NCBI RefSeq assembly: GCF_900637515.1
Contig: NZ_LR134375.1
Location: 248,001-312,000, forward strand
From: Veillonella dispar
GTDB taxonomy: Bacteria; Bacillota; Negativicutes; Veillonellales; Veillonellaceae
Reading direction: 5' to 3'
DNA length: 64,000 nt
The notes beneath the pieces were generated by a model. That model was not told the DNA's origin and ran no database searches. It saw nothing but the letters and a program-made list of their open reading frames with translations. Each line of letters begins with the position of its first letter. Positions within the stretch are counted from its first letter, which is position 1. Made by a program: the position numbers and the translations under genes. Below are positions 25,010 through 34,233 of this stretch, one piece after another.

Positions 25010-25446
25010 CCGATCAAAATAGTATTTTCGTAATTGGTGCGAATTATTTAATCGACCAATTTGAAAATAAATATGGCGACTCTAAGATTACTAATGTATC
25101 CTTCAAAGCTACCGATAAAACTGCTATCTATGAAGTAGACGGTTTCAATACTAGTGGTGCCCATTCCATGACTCTAGATGTGGCATCTGGTAATGTAACT
25201 GAAGGTACTCCTAAAGCATATGATGCATCCATGGAAGCTAGTGCTATTGATGCTGGTACTGTGTTACCTCCACATGTGGCGATCAATGCAGCCTTCGCAC
25301 AAACTGGCAATGTAGCAACTGGTATTAACTCTTGGTCTGTAGTGAACCAAAATGGTAAACCTATATATACTGTAGAGTTCCATGATGCACAAAACAAACC
25401 TGTATCCATCGCATTGGATGCTAAAACAGGTATGGCCGTAAAATAA
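24955..25446 (+). CDS. PepSY-like domain in the -1 frame (C-terminal part of the 24320 gene)
   Basis: From the A9 tract to the stop at 25446 the -1 frame is open. It encodes two PepSY-like repeats: one around YLIDQFENKYGDSKITNVSF to YEVDGFNTSG, the other around INAAFAQTGNVATG to IALDAKTGMAVK. This matches the mature part of the protein at 23241 closely in layout. The ATG at 25168 lies inside the first repeat and has no ribosome site, so independent translation from there would yield a broken domain. I read it as the C-terminal part of the upstream gene. Confidence 0.68.
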   Translation, partial: NSKSGKSQPSTTSKQAGVADQNSIFVIGANYLIDQFENKYGDSKITNVSFKATDKTAIYEVDGFNTSGAHSMTLDVASGNVTEGTPKAYDASMEASAIDAGTVLPPHVAINAAFAQTGNVATGINSWSVVNQNGKPIYTVEFHDAQNKPVSIALDAKTGMAVK

Positions 25447-25479
25447 GCTGATCCTAAGCCTATCCTACTGTAAAGCAAA

Positions 25480-25590
25480 CCCCTTTAATACACGAACACT
25501 AAACACATAATACTATACACACATACATAATACACTTACACACATACACAATACACTTACACACACAATAAACAATTACACACACGCAGC
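25480..25590 (+). other. CA-rich, G-poor low-complexity region downstream of the PepSY gene
   Basis: Runs of ACACA, ATACAC and TACACAC with almost no G. In RNA this would be unstructured and C-rich, as expected of a Rho-loading site. A mirror case lies after the PepSY-like gene at 48010 (47790-48000, other strand). Confidence 0.6.
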
Positions 25591-25765
25591 CCTCTGGATT
25601 GGATAGACAAACATTGACTCTCTCCTATGCCGTCTGTCGTTCAGAGGGCCCCTTATGCATTGTGGTTCCCTCCCAATCATAAGATTATATACTTGGTATA
25701 TAATACTCTCTCTCACAATAAGAACGTAACTGCTTTACAGTACGCTAGGTATAGGAGAGCAGGAA

Positions 25766-25811
25766 AGCCCGTAATACATGTAGACCGCTGCATGTATTAC
25801 GGGCTTTTTCT
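25766..25811 (+). terminator. Rho-independent terminator
   Basis: A 15-bp perfect inverted repeat, 25766-25780 with 25791-25805, followed by TTTTT. Between it and the CA-rich tract there is no supported gene. Confidence 0.88.
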
Positions 25812-25861
25812 AAGCTACTATAAAACTAAATTTGAATGATATCAGTGTTATATGAACTGAA

Positions 25862-25901
25862 AATATAAAAAGCGCAGATACAATAATGTATACCTGCGCT
25901 T
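25862..25901 (-). terminator. Terminator of alr
   Basis: AGCGCAG (25871-25877) pairs with CTGCGCT (25894-25900); on the minus strand the stem is followed by a T-rich run. Confidence 0.75.
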
Positions 25902-25944
25902 CTTGTATATGGAGCCTTTACTATTAGTAACAATAGTGGGCCTT

Positions 25945-27057
25945 TTATATGTATTGTCTAGGTACGCGCTCAGAGAAACCACAGAAGATTTCATATGGAA
26001 TCGTAGAGGCAAGGGCGGCAATCTCTAGGGCAGAGATGCTTTCATGACCTTGGGAACCTAAAAGCACAACCTTATCACCAGGTTGTACAGTAATTGTATC
26101 AGGCACGGCTACCATAAATTGGTCCATACAGATGCGGCCTACTACAGGACAACGTGTACCATGAATAAGGACCGTACCTCGGTTAGATAAGCTGCGAGGA
26201 TAGCCATCTGCATATCCCACAGGGATGGTAGCAATCGTCATTGGTTCAGGTGTTACATAGGTAGATCCATAGCCAATGCCTTCGCCAGCTTCCAAATGCT
26301 GTACATGTACTACTTCGCTATGGAAGGAGAGAACTGGCTTCAAACCTAATCGATTTGGTACATCAAGGGATGGCATAATACCGTATTGAATAATGCCAGG
26401 ACGTGCATCGGTAAATAAGCTATCTTTTACAGATAATAACCCAGCACTATTGGCAAGGGAGAATCGATAATCCGCATCAGGTCTAAAGGCACGGATTTCG
26501 TCTACCATTTTATGGAATTTTTGTGCCTGCCCATGAGCGTGGCTTTGATCGGCCGCATCAGCGTTACTCATATGAGAGAAGAAACCGTCTACTTCAAGGT
26601 TTTCATAGGACTCAACACGTTTTATAAACTCCACAGCATCCTCTGGTTTAATACCAATACGATGCATGCCTGTATCAACAGCAACAGCAACGCGAATAAT
26701 CATATCGTGATTTTCTGCTACTTTATCGAGCGCCTCCAAATCTGTAGATTCACATACGGCAGGAATGGAATTGGTGTCTGCTACAAGCTCAAATGATTGT
26801 GGGCGTGTGAGACCTAGTAGGTAGATTGGTACCATAATACCTGCATTGCGAAGAGGCACAGATTCTTCAGGAATGGCAACGGCTAAGGATTCATAACCTT
26901 CCTCAACGGCTATACGGCCCATCATAACGCTGCCGTGACCATAGCCATTGGCCTTGATAACAGCTGTAGATGTGCTCCATTCCGGTAAACTATCTTTAAT
27001 TTTGCGCAAGTTCTCGCGAACGAGACTTGTATTTATGGTCAAATAGGTGGGTCTCAT
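25945..27057 (-). CDS. alr: Alanine racemase
   Basis: A 370-residue PLP enzyme that makes D-alanine for peptidoglycan. The PLP-lysine motif AVIKANGYGHG lies near residue 35, the tyrosine-bearing segment GIGYGSTYVTPEPMTIATI and the C-terminal GRICMDQFMV are all present, giving a standard fold-type III racemase. Start 27057 has GAGGAA at a good distance; the in-frame TTG at 27069 is upstream of that site. The gene stands alone between two hairpins. Confidence 0.94.
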   Translation of the reverse strand: MRPTYLTINTSLVRENLRKIKDSLPEWSTSTAVIKANGYGHGSVMMGRIAVEEGYESLAVAIPEESVPLRNAGIMVPIYLLGLTRPQSFELVADTNSIPAVCESTDLEALDKVAENHDMIIRVAVAVDTGMHRIGIKPEDAVEFIKRVESYENLEVDGFFSHMSNADAADQSHAHGQAQKFHKMVDEIRAFRPDADYRFSLANSAGLLSVKDSLFTDARPGIIQYGIMPSLDVPNRLGLKPVLSFHSEVVHVQHLEAGEGIGYGSTYVTPEPMTIATIPVGYADGYPRSLSNRGTVLIHGTRCPVVGRICMDQFMVAVPDTITVQPGDKVVLLGSQGHESISALEIAALASTIPYEIFCGFSERVPRQYI

Positions 27058-27426
27058 GGTATTCCTCAATTCTATATAACATTACTTTTATTTTATAACT
27101 TTTGGGGAATTAAACAATACTTTTGTGAAAGTTTTATACAGAAATATTGGTATTATTTTGAATTTTATAGCTTTTCTGCATATATTATATACAATAATTG
27201 TGAAAGTATACTAATTAATATAGTTAGCTGTGATATTAATGGTATAAATTTATATAAATAATAGTATAATTTATAGTAAGGTATGATATATGCTTTTTCT
27301 AGCTAATAGATTGGTTATGAATGATATAGACAAAATTGTAGTCATCTAACATCGTGAACATAGCCAGATTACTTGTAGGTTTGAAATTAATAAATATATA
27401 ATATAGCATCTATGTAGGAGGTTCTC
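27058..27426. other. Divergent intergenic region, alr / hydroxyacid dehydrogenase
   Basis: AT-rich, without a supported gene. Two exact copies of TTGTGAAAGT lie at 27123-27132 and 27198-27207, followed by TTTATA and ATACTA. Confidence 0.6.
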
Positions 27427-28380
27427 ATGAGCGAACGTGTAGTAGTAGTAAACGCAGGTAAAATGAATTATGACCATGCATTAGATTTCTCCGTATTATC
27501 TAATGATGTACAGGTTTATGATAATAGTACAAACGAAGAGCTTATTGAGCGTATCCAAGGGGCTCGTGTAGTAGTAACAAAAGAGCTTCCTGTTAATGCT
27601 GAGTTACTTTCACAATTCCCAGATACAGTAAAGCTCATTGTAGAAGCAGGTACAGGCTATAACAATATTGATCTTAATGCAGCGAAGGAACGAGGTATTA
27701 CTGTGTGCAATATTCCAGCGTATAGCACAGAGCGTGTAGCGCATACGGTAATCATGATGATCCTCAATTTTGCATCTACAATGCAAAAACAAATCGGCAT
27801 GCTTGCAAAAGGTGATCGCAGCAACTTTACAAAATATTTGCAAGTGAGCCACACAGAGGTAAATGGTAAAACATTAGGTGTGGTTGGTGCTGGTCATATC
27901 GGCATGGAAGTAATCAAAGTAGCAAAAGCACTTGGCATGAATATCTTGATTCATACACGTACACCAAAAGCTGATGGCGACGGCATTCGTTATGTAAGCC
28001 TTGATGAATTACTAGAAAATAGTGATTATATTACATTACATTGCCCATTGAATGACCAAACTAAGCACATGATTAATAAAGAAACCATCGCCAAGATGAA
28101 GCCAAATGCTGTTATCGTCAATACAGGTCGTGGTCCTCTTATTAATGAAGCCGACCTTTGTGAAGCATTAGCAGCTAAACGTATTGCAGGTGCTGGCCTT
28201 GATGTACAAGAGGTAGAACCTCCAGCAGAGGATAGCCCTCTATATACATTAGATAATGTTATCATTACACCTCATATGGGGTGGAAAGGTCTAGAAACTC
28301 GCCAACGTTTGGTAGGTATCATTCGTGACAATGTACAAGCCTTCTTTAAAGGTGAACCTATTAATGTAGTATCTAAATAA
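27427..28380 (+). CDS. D-isomer-specific 2-hydroxyacid dehydrogenase
   Basis: A 317-residue NAD(P)-dependent dehydrogenase of the glycerate/hydroxypyruvate/phosphoglycerate type. The Rossmann motif GAGHIGMEV is at about residue 155, and the catalytic triad can be seen: Arg in VNTGRGPL, Glu in QEVEPP and His in ITPHMG. There is no ACT domain, so it is not the long SerA form. Substrates may be hydroxypyruvate, glyoxylate or another 2-oxoacid. AGGAGG precedes ATG 27427. Confidence 0.85.
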   Translation: MSERVVVVNAGKMNYDHALDFSVLSNDVQVYDNSTNEELIERIQGARVVVTKELPVNAELLSQFPDTVKLIVEAGTGYNNIDLNAAKERGITVCNIPAYSTERVAHTVIMMILNFASTMQKQIGMLAKGDRSNFTKYLQVSHTEVNGKTLGVVGAGHIGMEVIKVAKALGMNILIHTRTPKADGDGIRYVSLDELLENSDYITLHCPLNDQTKHMINKETIAKMKPNAVIVNTGRGPLINEADLCEALAAKRIAGAGLDVQEVEPPAEDSPLYTLDNVIITPHMGWKGLETRQRLVGIIRDNVQAFFKGEPINVVSK

Positions 28381-28388
28381 ATACAATA

Positions 28389-28424
28389 AGAGCCGTCCCC
28401 GGTTGTGTGGGGGCGGCTCTATTG
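28389..28424 (+). terminator. Terminator after the dehydrogenase gene
   Basis: A GC-rich stem of 11-12 bp, 28389-28400 with 28410-28420, with a short T tract. A weaker hairpin at 28471-28500 borders the pflA end. Confidence 0.75.
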
Positions 28425-28500
28425 TTTAGGGCTATCATAGATCAAGTTTTTAATATATATGTGTATATATATCAAGGGAGGTAGTTATCCTCGAACTTGA

Positions 28501-29277
28501 TTATGATTGATGTTGTGTTTTGATGGGACTCCACCAATGGCGTCGATAGGCCTTGATGCCTTCCACCACGGTTCTTGTCGCTTTAGCCGCTATATCTTTT
28601 GATGCGGCTGGTATGCCCTCTAGGCGATAGGTGAGACCTAACTCCTTATATTTAGCAGTACCCATAACGTGATATGGTAAGCAATCAACGGCTTGTAAAT
28701 TTTTCAGAGATCCTAGGAAAAAGCCTAGACGATAGTGATGATCTGCATTATCTGTAATTGTAGGGACCACAACGTGACGAACCCAAATGGGAACGCCCAC
28801 GTCTGCCGTCAATCTAGCAAAACCGAGAATGGGCTCTAACGGTTTGCCTGTTAACCACAGATGTTTATCAGGATCAATTTCTTTAATATCTAGGATGACG
28901 AGACTAGTGACACTGAGTAATTTACGGTATGCCACCTCTTGGTGGGGATCAAAACAAATTCCACTTGTATCTAAACAGGTATGGACGTTTCTTTCACGGA
29001 AATATGTGAAAAGCTCAGTAACAAAATCAATTTGCATAAGAGCTTCCCCACCTGTGACGGTGATACCACCATTAGTATAAAATTGGCGGTTACGTTCGTA
29101 CTGGTCCCACAACTCCTCAACAGTCATGAACTTAGCATCATCGCTAGTTTCATTCCATGTGTCAGGATTGTGGCAATAGGCACAACGCATGGGGCATCCT
29201 TGGAGAAAAACCACCATGCGCATGCCTGGACCATCAACCGTACCCATCGTTTCGATCGAATGAATACGTCCTGTCAT
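28501..29277 (-). CDS. pflA: Pyruvate formate-lyase activating enzyme (radical SAM)
   Basis: A 258-residue radical SAM enzyme that places the glycyl radical on pyruvate formate-lyase. The cluster motif CPMRCAYC (Cx3Cx2C) is near residue 29-36, preceded by the family mark TVDGPGMRMVVFLQG and followed by the SAM-binding GGITVTGGEALMQ. There is no extra ferredoxin insert, which fits PFL-AE rather than other glycyl radical activases. It lies 12 bp after the small glycyl radical gene in the same operon, so its target glycine is on the separate 79-residue polypeptide. Confidence 0.94.
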   Translation of the reverse strand: MTGRIHSIETMGTVDGPGMRMVVFLQGCPMRCAYCHNPDTWNETSDDAKFMTVEELWDQYERNRQFYTNGGITVTGGEALMQIDFVTELFTYFRERNVHTCLDTSGICFDPHQEVAYRKLLSVTSLVILDIKEIDPDKHLWLTGKPLEPILGFARLTADVGVPIWVRHVVVPTITDNADHHYRLGFFLGSLKNLQAVDCLPYHVMGTAKYKELGLTYRLEGIPAASKDIAAKATRTVVEGIKAYRRHWWSPIKTQHQS

Positions 29278-29289
29278 AGGAAACCTCGA

Positions 29290-29529
29290 TTAGATTTGTT
29301 GATGGAATGTACGGGAAATAACTTCGTCCTGTTGTGCTTTAGTCAATTTGCTGAAGTGCACTGCGTAACCAGACACACGAACAGTCAATTGAGGGTACAA
29401 CTCAGGATGTTTTTGAGCGTCTAACAATGTTTCGCGAGTGAACACGTTAACGTTCAAATGATGACCGCCTTTTTGGGAGTAGCCATCTAATAACTCTACC
29501 AAGTTATCAATTTGTTGTTGGTTGCTCAT
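29290..29529 (-). CDS. Glycyl radical domain of pyruvate formate-lyase as a separate 79-residue protein (GrcA-like)
   Basis: The whole 79-residue protein aligns with the C-terminal end of ordinary pyruvate formate-lyase: [33 protein letters not shown] and a final TFHQQI. Gly54 in RVSGY is the radical site. It resembles E. coli YfiD/GrcA, a spare part for oxygen-damaged enzyme, but here the large gene next to it lacks this domain. It has its own AAAGGAGGT ribosome site and ATG at 29529, with a 75-bp gap from pflB, so it is a true separate gene and not a frameshift. PflA, encoded 12 bp downstream, would act on it. Confidence 0.9.
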   Translation of the reverse strand: MSNQQQIDNLVELLDGYSQKGGHHLNVNVFTRETLLDAQKHPELYPQLTVRVSGYAVHFSKLTKAQQDEVISRTFHQQI

Positions 29530-29604
29530 GGGTATTACCTCCTTTCAACCAAGACTAACACTCATATCGGTGCCGGTGAAAGCACATAGATACAACGGAA
29601 GATA

Positions 29605-31722
29605 TTATTTATCTTCCTCTATAGTAACATTTGGTTCGCTGCACGCGAAGTTTGTATTGGCGTTAGGCAATTGAGATGGATCTAACTCAATATCAAAATC
29701 GCTGACGGATACAAATGTTTCACCAGATTTACCTAATGCATCAGGAATGATAGAGAAGGTATTGGAAATACCATCGGAACTATCACGCCATGGCATTTTT
29801 GCTACGGATGCCAACGAAGAAATAGCACCGTGAGTATCACGACCATGCATTGGGTTCGCACCAGGGGCAAAAGCTTCACCAGCTTTACGGCCGTCTGGAG
29901 TGGAACCTGTTGCAGTACCATATACTACGTTGGAAGTAATTGTTAACAAGCTCATAGTAGGAACGGATTGACGGTATGTAGGATGTTTACGAATCTTGTT
30001 CATAAATGTGGAAACAACTTTTGCTGCCAAGCTATCTACACGATCGTCATCGTTACCATATTTAGGGAAGTCCCCTTCGATTTCGAAATCAACAGCAATG
30101 CCGTTTTCATCGCGAATAGGTTTTACCTTAGCATATTTAATAGCAGACAAGGAGTCAGCTACTACGGATAAACCAGCAATACCAGTTGCAAACCAACGAG
30201 TTACCTTGCGGTCATGCAATGCCATTTCTAGTTTTTCATAAGCATATTTGTCGTGCATATAGTGAATGATGTTCAATGCGTTTACATATACGCCTGCCAA
30301 CCATTCCATCATGTCATCGAATTTTTCCCATACTTCGTCGAATTCTAAGTATTCGGAAGTGATAGGGCGGTATTTAGGACCAATTTGTTTTTTCAATTTT
30401 TCGTCAACGCCGCCATTGATTGCGTAAAGCAAGCATTTAGCCAAGTTGGAACGAGCGCCGAAGAATTGCATTTCTTTACCAATACGCATTGGGGATACGC
30501 AACATGCGATAGCGTAGTCATCACCAGAGTTAGGACGCATTAAGTCGTCATTTTCGTATTGGATGGAAGATGTTTCGATGGATAATTTTGCACAGAAACG
30601 GCGGAAGCCGATAGGCATGCGAGGGGACCACAATACAGTGAGGTTTGGTTCTGGAGCAGGGCCAAGGTTAGTCAATGTATGTAGGTAACGGAAGGACATT
30701 TTGGAAACCAATGTACGGCCGTCAGTACCCATACCACCAATGGATTCTGTAGTCCACACAGGATCGCCTGTGAACAAGTTATTGTATTCGTGGATACGTG
30801 CGAAGCGAACCATACGCAATTTCATGATGAAATGATCTACGAATTCTTGGATTTGTTCTTCTGTATATGTACCATTGCGAAGGTCACGTTCTGCGTAGAT
30901 GTCGAGGAATGTAGAGTTACGACCGATGGACATAGCAGCACCGTTTTGCTCTTTAATAGCGCCAAGGTAGCCGAAGTAGATCCATTGCATAGCTTCTTTA
31001 ACGTCTTTAGCTGGTCCAGAAATGTCGTAACCATAAGAGGCGGCCATTTCTTTCAATTCTTTCAAGGAACGGATTTGTTCTTGAATCTCTTCGCGGTCGC
31101 GAATTACGTCTTCTAGCATATCGCCCATAGTAATGTTGAATTGTTCTTTTTTATCTTCGATGAGGTAATCAATACCATACAACGCGATACGACGATAGTC
31201 GCCAATGATACGGCCACGGCTGTAAGCATCAGGCAAACCAGTTACGATATGAGCTGTGCGAGCGGCACGCATTTCAGGTGTATATACATCAAATACGCCA
31301 TCATTGTGAGTTTTACGGTGCTTTTTGAAGAAGTCTTCTGTTTTTGGATCCATTTTGAAGCCGTATTCTTCAATAGCAGATTTTGCTGTACGCAAGCCAC
31401 CATAAGGGAACATAGCGCGTTTTAGTGGTTTATCAGTTTGCAAACCAACGATTGTTTCGAGGTCTTTGTCGATATATCCTGGCGCATGGGCAGTAATGTG
31501 TGTGGCCACGGAAGTATCGGCATCGAGCATGCCGCCTTTTTCACGTTCTTCCTCATAAAGCTTCATTACTTGGTCCCATAATTTTGTCGTTCTTTCTGTA
31601 GGACCAGCAAGGAAGGAATCGTCCCCTTCATAGGGGATATAGTTTCTTTGAATAAAGTCGCGTACATCAACGGCTTTATCCCACACACCTGTGTTAAATT
31701 CTTTCCATGCAGTATGTTGCAT
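29605..31722 (-). CDS. pflB: Pyruvate formate-lyase large polypeptide lacking the glycyl radical domain
   Basis: A 705-residue protein with the 10-stranded barrel of pyruvate formate-lyase, which splits pyruvate and CoA into acetyl-CoA and formate. The catalytic pair is Cys407-Cys408 in AIACCVSPM, with the pyruvate-binding segment around it. The sequence follows the family up to [16 protein letters not shown], then ends in about 30 unrelated, acidic residues. The RVSGY domain that should follow is on the next gene, as a separate polypeptide. Start 31722 has GGAGGTGC just upstream; the frame is open to 31854 but that extension is not family-like. Operon order is pflB, glycyl radical gene, pflA. 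Confidence 0.93.
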   Translation of the reverse strand: MQHTAWKEFNTGVWDKAVDVRDFIQRNYIPYEGDDSFLAGPTERTTKLWDQVMKLYEEEREKGGMLDADTSVATHITAHAPGYIDKDLETIVGLQTDKPLKRAMFPYGGLRTAKSAIEEYGFKMDPKTEDFFKKHRKTHNDGVFDVYTPEMRAARTAHIVTGLPDAYSRGRIIGDYRRIALYGIDYLIEDKKEQFNITMGDMLEDVIRDREEIQEQIRSLKELKEMAASYGYDISGPAKDVKEAMQWIYFGYLGAIKEQNGAAMSIGRNSTFLDIYAERDLRNGTYTEEQIQEFVDHFIMKLRMVRFARIHEYNNLFTGDPVWTTESIGGMGTDGRTLVSKMSFRYLHTLTNLGPAPEPNLTVLWSPRMPIGFRRFCAKLSIETSSIQYENDDLMRPNSGDDYAIACCVSPMRIGKEMQFFGARSNLAKCLLYAINGGVDEKLKKQIGPKYRPITSEYLEFDEVWEKFDDMMEWLAGVYVNALNIIHYMHDKYAYEKLEMALHDRKVTRWFATGIAGLSVVADSLSAIKYAKVKPIRDENGIAVDFEIEGDFPKYGNDDDRVDSLAAKVVSTFMNKIRKHPTYRQSVPTMSLLTITSNVVYGTATGSTPDGRKAGEAFAPGANPMHGRDTHGAISSLASVAKMPWRDSSDGISNTFSIIPDALGKSGETFVSVSDFDIELDPSQLPNANTNFACSEPNVTIEEDK

Positions 31723-32098
31723 TTTGCACCTCCATAAAAGGATATAACTATAGATTTCTATGCCTATAGTGTACAATGTTTGTCCTGATTTAACAAATTT
31801 TAAATGATATATATTTTCAATACATGCTATGCGATTTTCGTAAGAATAGTTCATATTTAGAATTGCACAATAATAGATTCATCACTTAAAATTCAGTAAA
31901 TATATAGTTTTTATTGGATTTTGTGAGGGTGTATTCCTGAAATTTTGATTTTTGTATTATCTTTAAATAATGAAAATTCATATCAATAAATAGAAAGTAT
32001 TCGATATAGTGTGATGTATATTCTTGGAATTCTAGGTCCTTATTATGGTACTATTTAGATAGAATTGATTTAGGAACTACGTAGAAAGGTGGATGCTA
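31723..32098. other. Divergent intergenic region, pflB / EamA transporter
   Basis: AT-rich, 376 bp, with no supported gene or repeat. Both promoters should be here, but I could not single out convincing -35/-10 pairs or an oxygen-regulator site. Confidence 0.5.
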
Positions 32099-32965
32099 AT
32101 GACAAATCGAATGAAAGCTATCTTAGGAGCATCTGCTACCATTGCCGTATGGGCTACGGCGTTCCCTTTTGGCAAAGTGGCATTGCAATCTGTAGACGCC
32201 TTGACTCTATCTGTAGCAAGAGTTGTAGGTGGTGCTATACTCATGCTGATTATTGGTGTATTCAAAGGATTACACATTCCTACATCTTGGCGTGAGTGGG
32301 GCATATATATTTTATTAGGTGCTACGGGGAACTTCGTTTACCAAGTCGTATTTAATGAAGGGCTTCGCACAATACCAGCAGCTACATCGAGTATTATCAT
32401 GGCATTGACTCCGATGGTAACAGCTCTGATGGCATTGTTTGTTTATAAGGATAGAATACGTCCTATTGGTTGGCTTTTCACCGTAACAGCCTTTGTAGGT
32501 GTAGCGGTTATTATTCTTTGGAACTCAACTCTAACGATTCCTATGGGGGCCATATGGACGTTGATAGGGATGGTACTATTTGCAATTTATAACATTCTGA
32601 ATCGCGGGCTTAGCTTGAAAGGGTATAACTCTATCACCATCGCCATGTGGTCCATGTTTACCGGTGCCATCATGGCATTACCATTTGCAGATCATGCTAT
32701 TGATATGATTGTAGCCGCACCTATTAGTGCAAAGCTTGCTATGCTGTACTTAGCATTCTTCTCCAGTGCACTAGGATTCGTATTCTGGAGCTATGCCTTT
32801 GAACATGCCGAAAAGGTGTCTGATGTAACTAATTTTATGTATATCTCGCCGATTGTGGCAGCTATAGTAGCAGCCTTTTTATTAGGCGAAATACCAAATA
32901 TGGGCCTCTATATTGGGGCACCTGTTATTTTAGGATCCCTATATCTATTTAATCGATATAGATAA
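32099..32965 (+). CDS. EamA/DMT-family transporter
   Basis: A 288-residue protein with ten membrane segments in two EamA repeats, about residues 8-138 and 145-285. The FNEGLRTIPAATSSIIMALTP (given here with its 20 central residues or fewer intact) region and the second-repeat equivalent ending YISPIVAAIVAAFLLGE are typical of drug/metabolite transporters. Members export amino acids or other metabolites; the substrate is unknown. ATG 32099 lies seven bases after AAAGGTGG, which makes it better placed than the in-frame ATG at 32093. Confidence 0.85.
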   Translation: MTNRMKAILGASATIAVWATAFPFGKVALQSVDALTLSVARVVGGAILMLIIGVFKGLHIPTSWREWGIYILLGATGNFVYQVVFNEGLRTIPAATSSIIMALTPMVTALMALFVYKDRIRPIGWLFTVTAFVGVAVIILWNSTLTIPMGAIWTLIGMVLFAIYNILNRGLSLKGYNSITIAMWSMFTGAIMALPFADHAIDMIVAAPISAKLAMLYLAFFSSALGFVFWSYAFEHAEKVSDVTNFMYISPIVAAIVAAFLLGEIPNMGLYIGAPVILGSLYLFNRYR

Positions 32966-33056
32966 GTTAATTTTGTTAGAGTCTGAATCATCTAGATTTG
33001 ATGTAAAAGATATAAAAATAGGGATATAAACCCTTATAATATAAGCGTTATATAAA

Positions 33057-33096
33057 AGAGAACCTTAACCTATTGATGGGTAAGGTTCTCTTTTTG
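33057..33096 (+). terminator. Terminator after the EamA gene
   Basis: A 14-bp stem with one mismatch, 33057-33070 with 33078-33091, ends in TTTTTG. Confidence 0.88.
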
Positions 33097-33136
33097 TTTG
33101 ACAGTCCTTATAAATTGTAGTAATCTAAGTACATAA

Positions 33137-33165
33137 TTAAAACATATCTTAAAGATATGTTTTAA
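33137..33165. promoter_or_regulatory. 14-bp perfect inverted repeat upstream of metN
   Basis: 33137-33150 pairs with 33152-33165 around a single central base. It lies 45 bp before the metN start and about 40 bp after a TTGACA (33098). It has the form of an operator or small hairpin. No SAM-riboswitch core is present. Confidence 0.45.
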
Positions 33166-33210
33166 AATTAAGATTAATTCCCACTGAAATGTGGGGAAAG
33201 AGGTGGTACA

Positions 33211-34233
33211 GTGATTGCTATACGAAACGTAACGAAAGAGTTTGACGTTAATAAGCAAAAGGTTACTGCATTATCTGATGTAAACTTCACCATAGAAAAA
33301 GGCGATATATTTGGCATAATTGGCTTCAGTGGAGCTGGTAAATCTACACTGTTGCGCATGATTAATGCTTTAGAGGTACCTACATCTGGTCATGTTGAAA
33401 TAGATGGCGTAAATATCAATAGCCTAAGTTTTAATGAGCTTAGAAAGGTGCGTAAGCGCATTGGTATGGTGTTTCAACAATTCAATTTGTTGAATGCTAA
33501 GTCTGTATATGATAATGTGGCGATTCCATTAATTCTAAATAAAGTTTCTAAATCAGAGATTGATAAGAAGGTTAAAACCTTGTTAGACTTTGTTGATTTA
33601 GGGGATAAAGCAAATGCCTATCCAGGCGAATTATCAGGTGGTCAAAAGCAGCGCGTTGGCATTGCCCGTGCGTTAGCTACAGATCCATCGATTCTTTTAT
33701 GCGATGAAGCAACAAGTGCTCTTGATCCAGATACGACAGAGTCTATTCTTCAATTATTGGAGCGCGTTAATCGTGAACTAGGGGTAACAGTAGTTATCGT
33801 AACTCATGAGATAGATGTAATTCAAAAGATTTGTAACCGCGTTGTGGTTATGGAGCATGGCAAGCTCATAGAAAGCGGCTCCGTACTTGAGGTGTTTAGT
33901 AAGCCTAAACATGAAACAACGAAACGATTTGTTAGGACTGTTATTCCTGATGAAATTCCATCTACAGTGAAACATACCTTGGCTTGTGATAAAAGACCGT
34001 ATACAATTCTTAAGATGCACTTCTTAGGAAATAATACGACCGATAATGTTTTATATCATATTAATAAAACCTTTGATTTGGAAACAAGTGTATTATTTGC
34101 TACCGTAACAGAGCTAGAGCATACAGTACTTGGTATTTTTATTGTTCAGTTTATTGGCGACGATCTTGAGGTGGGCAAGGTAAAAGAATATCTTGTAACC
34201 CAAGGCATTGAATGGCAGGAGGTGGCACTATAA
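33211..34233 (+). CDS. metN: Methionine ABC transporter ATP-binding protein
   Basis: A 340-residue ATPase with Walker A GFSGAGKST (about residues 38-46), signature LSGGQKQRVGIARAL and Walker B LLCDEATSALD. The C-terminal 80 residues form the NIL regulatory domain seen in MetN, which senses methionine and damps transport. The first codon is GTG 33211, preceded by AAAGAGGTGG; no ATG is close. The stop overlaps the metI start, so metN-metI-metQ forms one operon for methionine import. Confidence 0.93.
   Translation: MIAIRNVTKEFDVNKQKVTALSDVNFTIEKGDIFGIIGFSGAGKSTLLRMINALEVPTSGHVEIDGVNINSLSFNELRKVRKRIGMVFQQFNLLNAKSVYDNVAIPLILNKVSKSEIDKKVKTLLDFVDLGDKANAYPGELSGGQKQRVGIARALATDPSILLCDEATSALDPDTTESILQLLERVNRELGVTVVIVTHEIDVIQKICNRVVVMEHGKLIESGSVLEVFSKPKHETTKRFVRTVIPDEIPSTVKHTLACDKRPYTILKMHFLGNNTTDNVLYHINKTFDLETSVLFATVTELEHTVLGIFIVQFIGDDLEVGKVKEYLVTQGIEWQEVAL

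Noticed and set aside
27123-27207. TTGTGAAAGT copies as CRP or FNR sites
   Set aside because: Only one half resembles TGTGA; the symmetric second half is absent at all copies.
29290-29604. Split pyruvate formate-lyase as a sequencing frameshift
   Set aside because: The small gene has its own strong ribosome site and ATG, a 75-bp gap separates it, and the large gene ends in extra residues rather than in a shifted continuation.
32966-33210. SAM riboswitch upstream of metN
   Set aside because: No SAM-I, SAM-II or SMK core sequences were found; only a terminator and a 14-bp palindrome are present.
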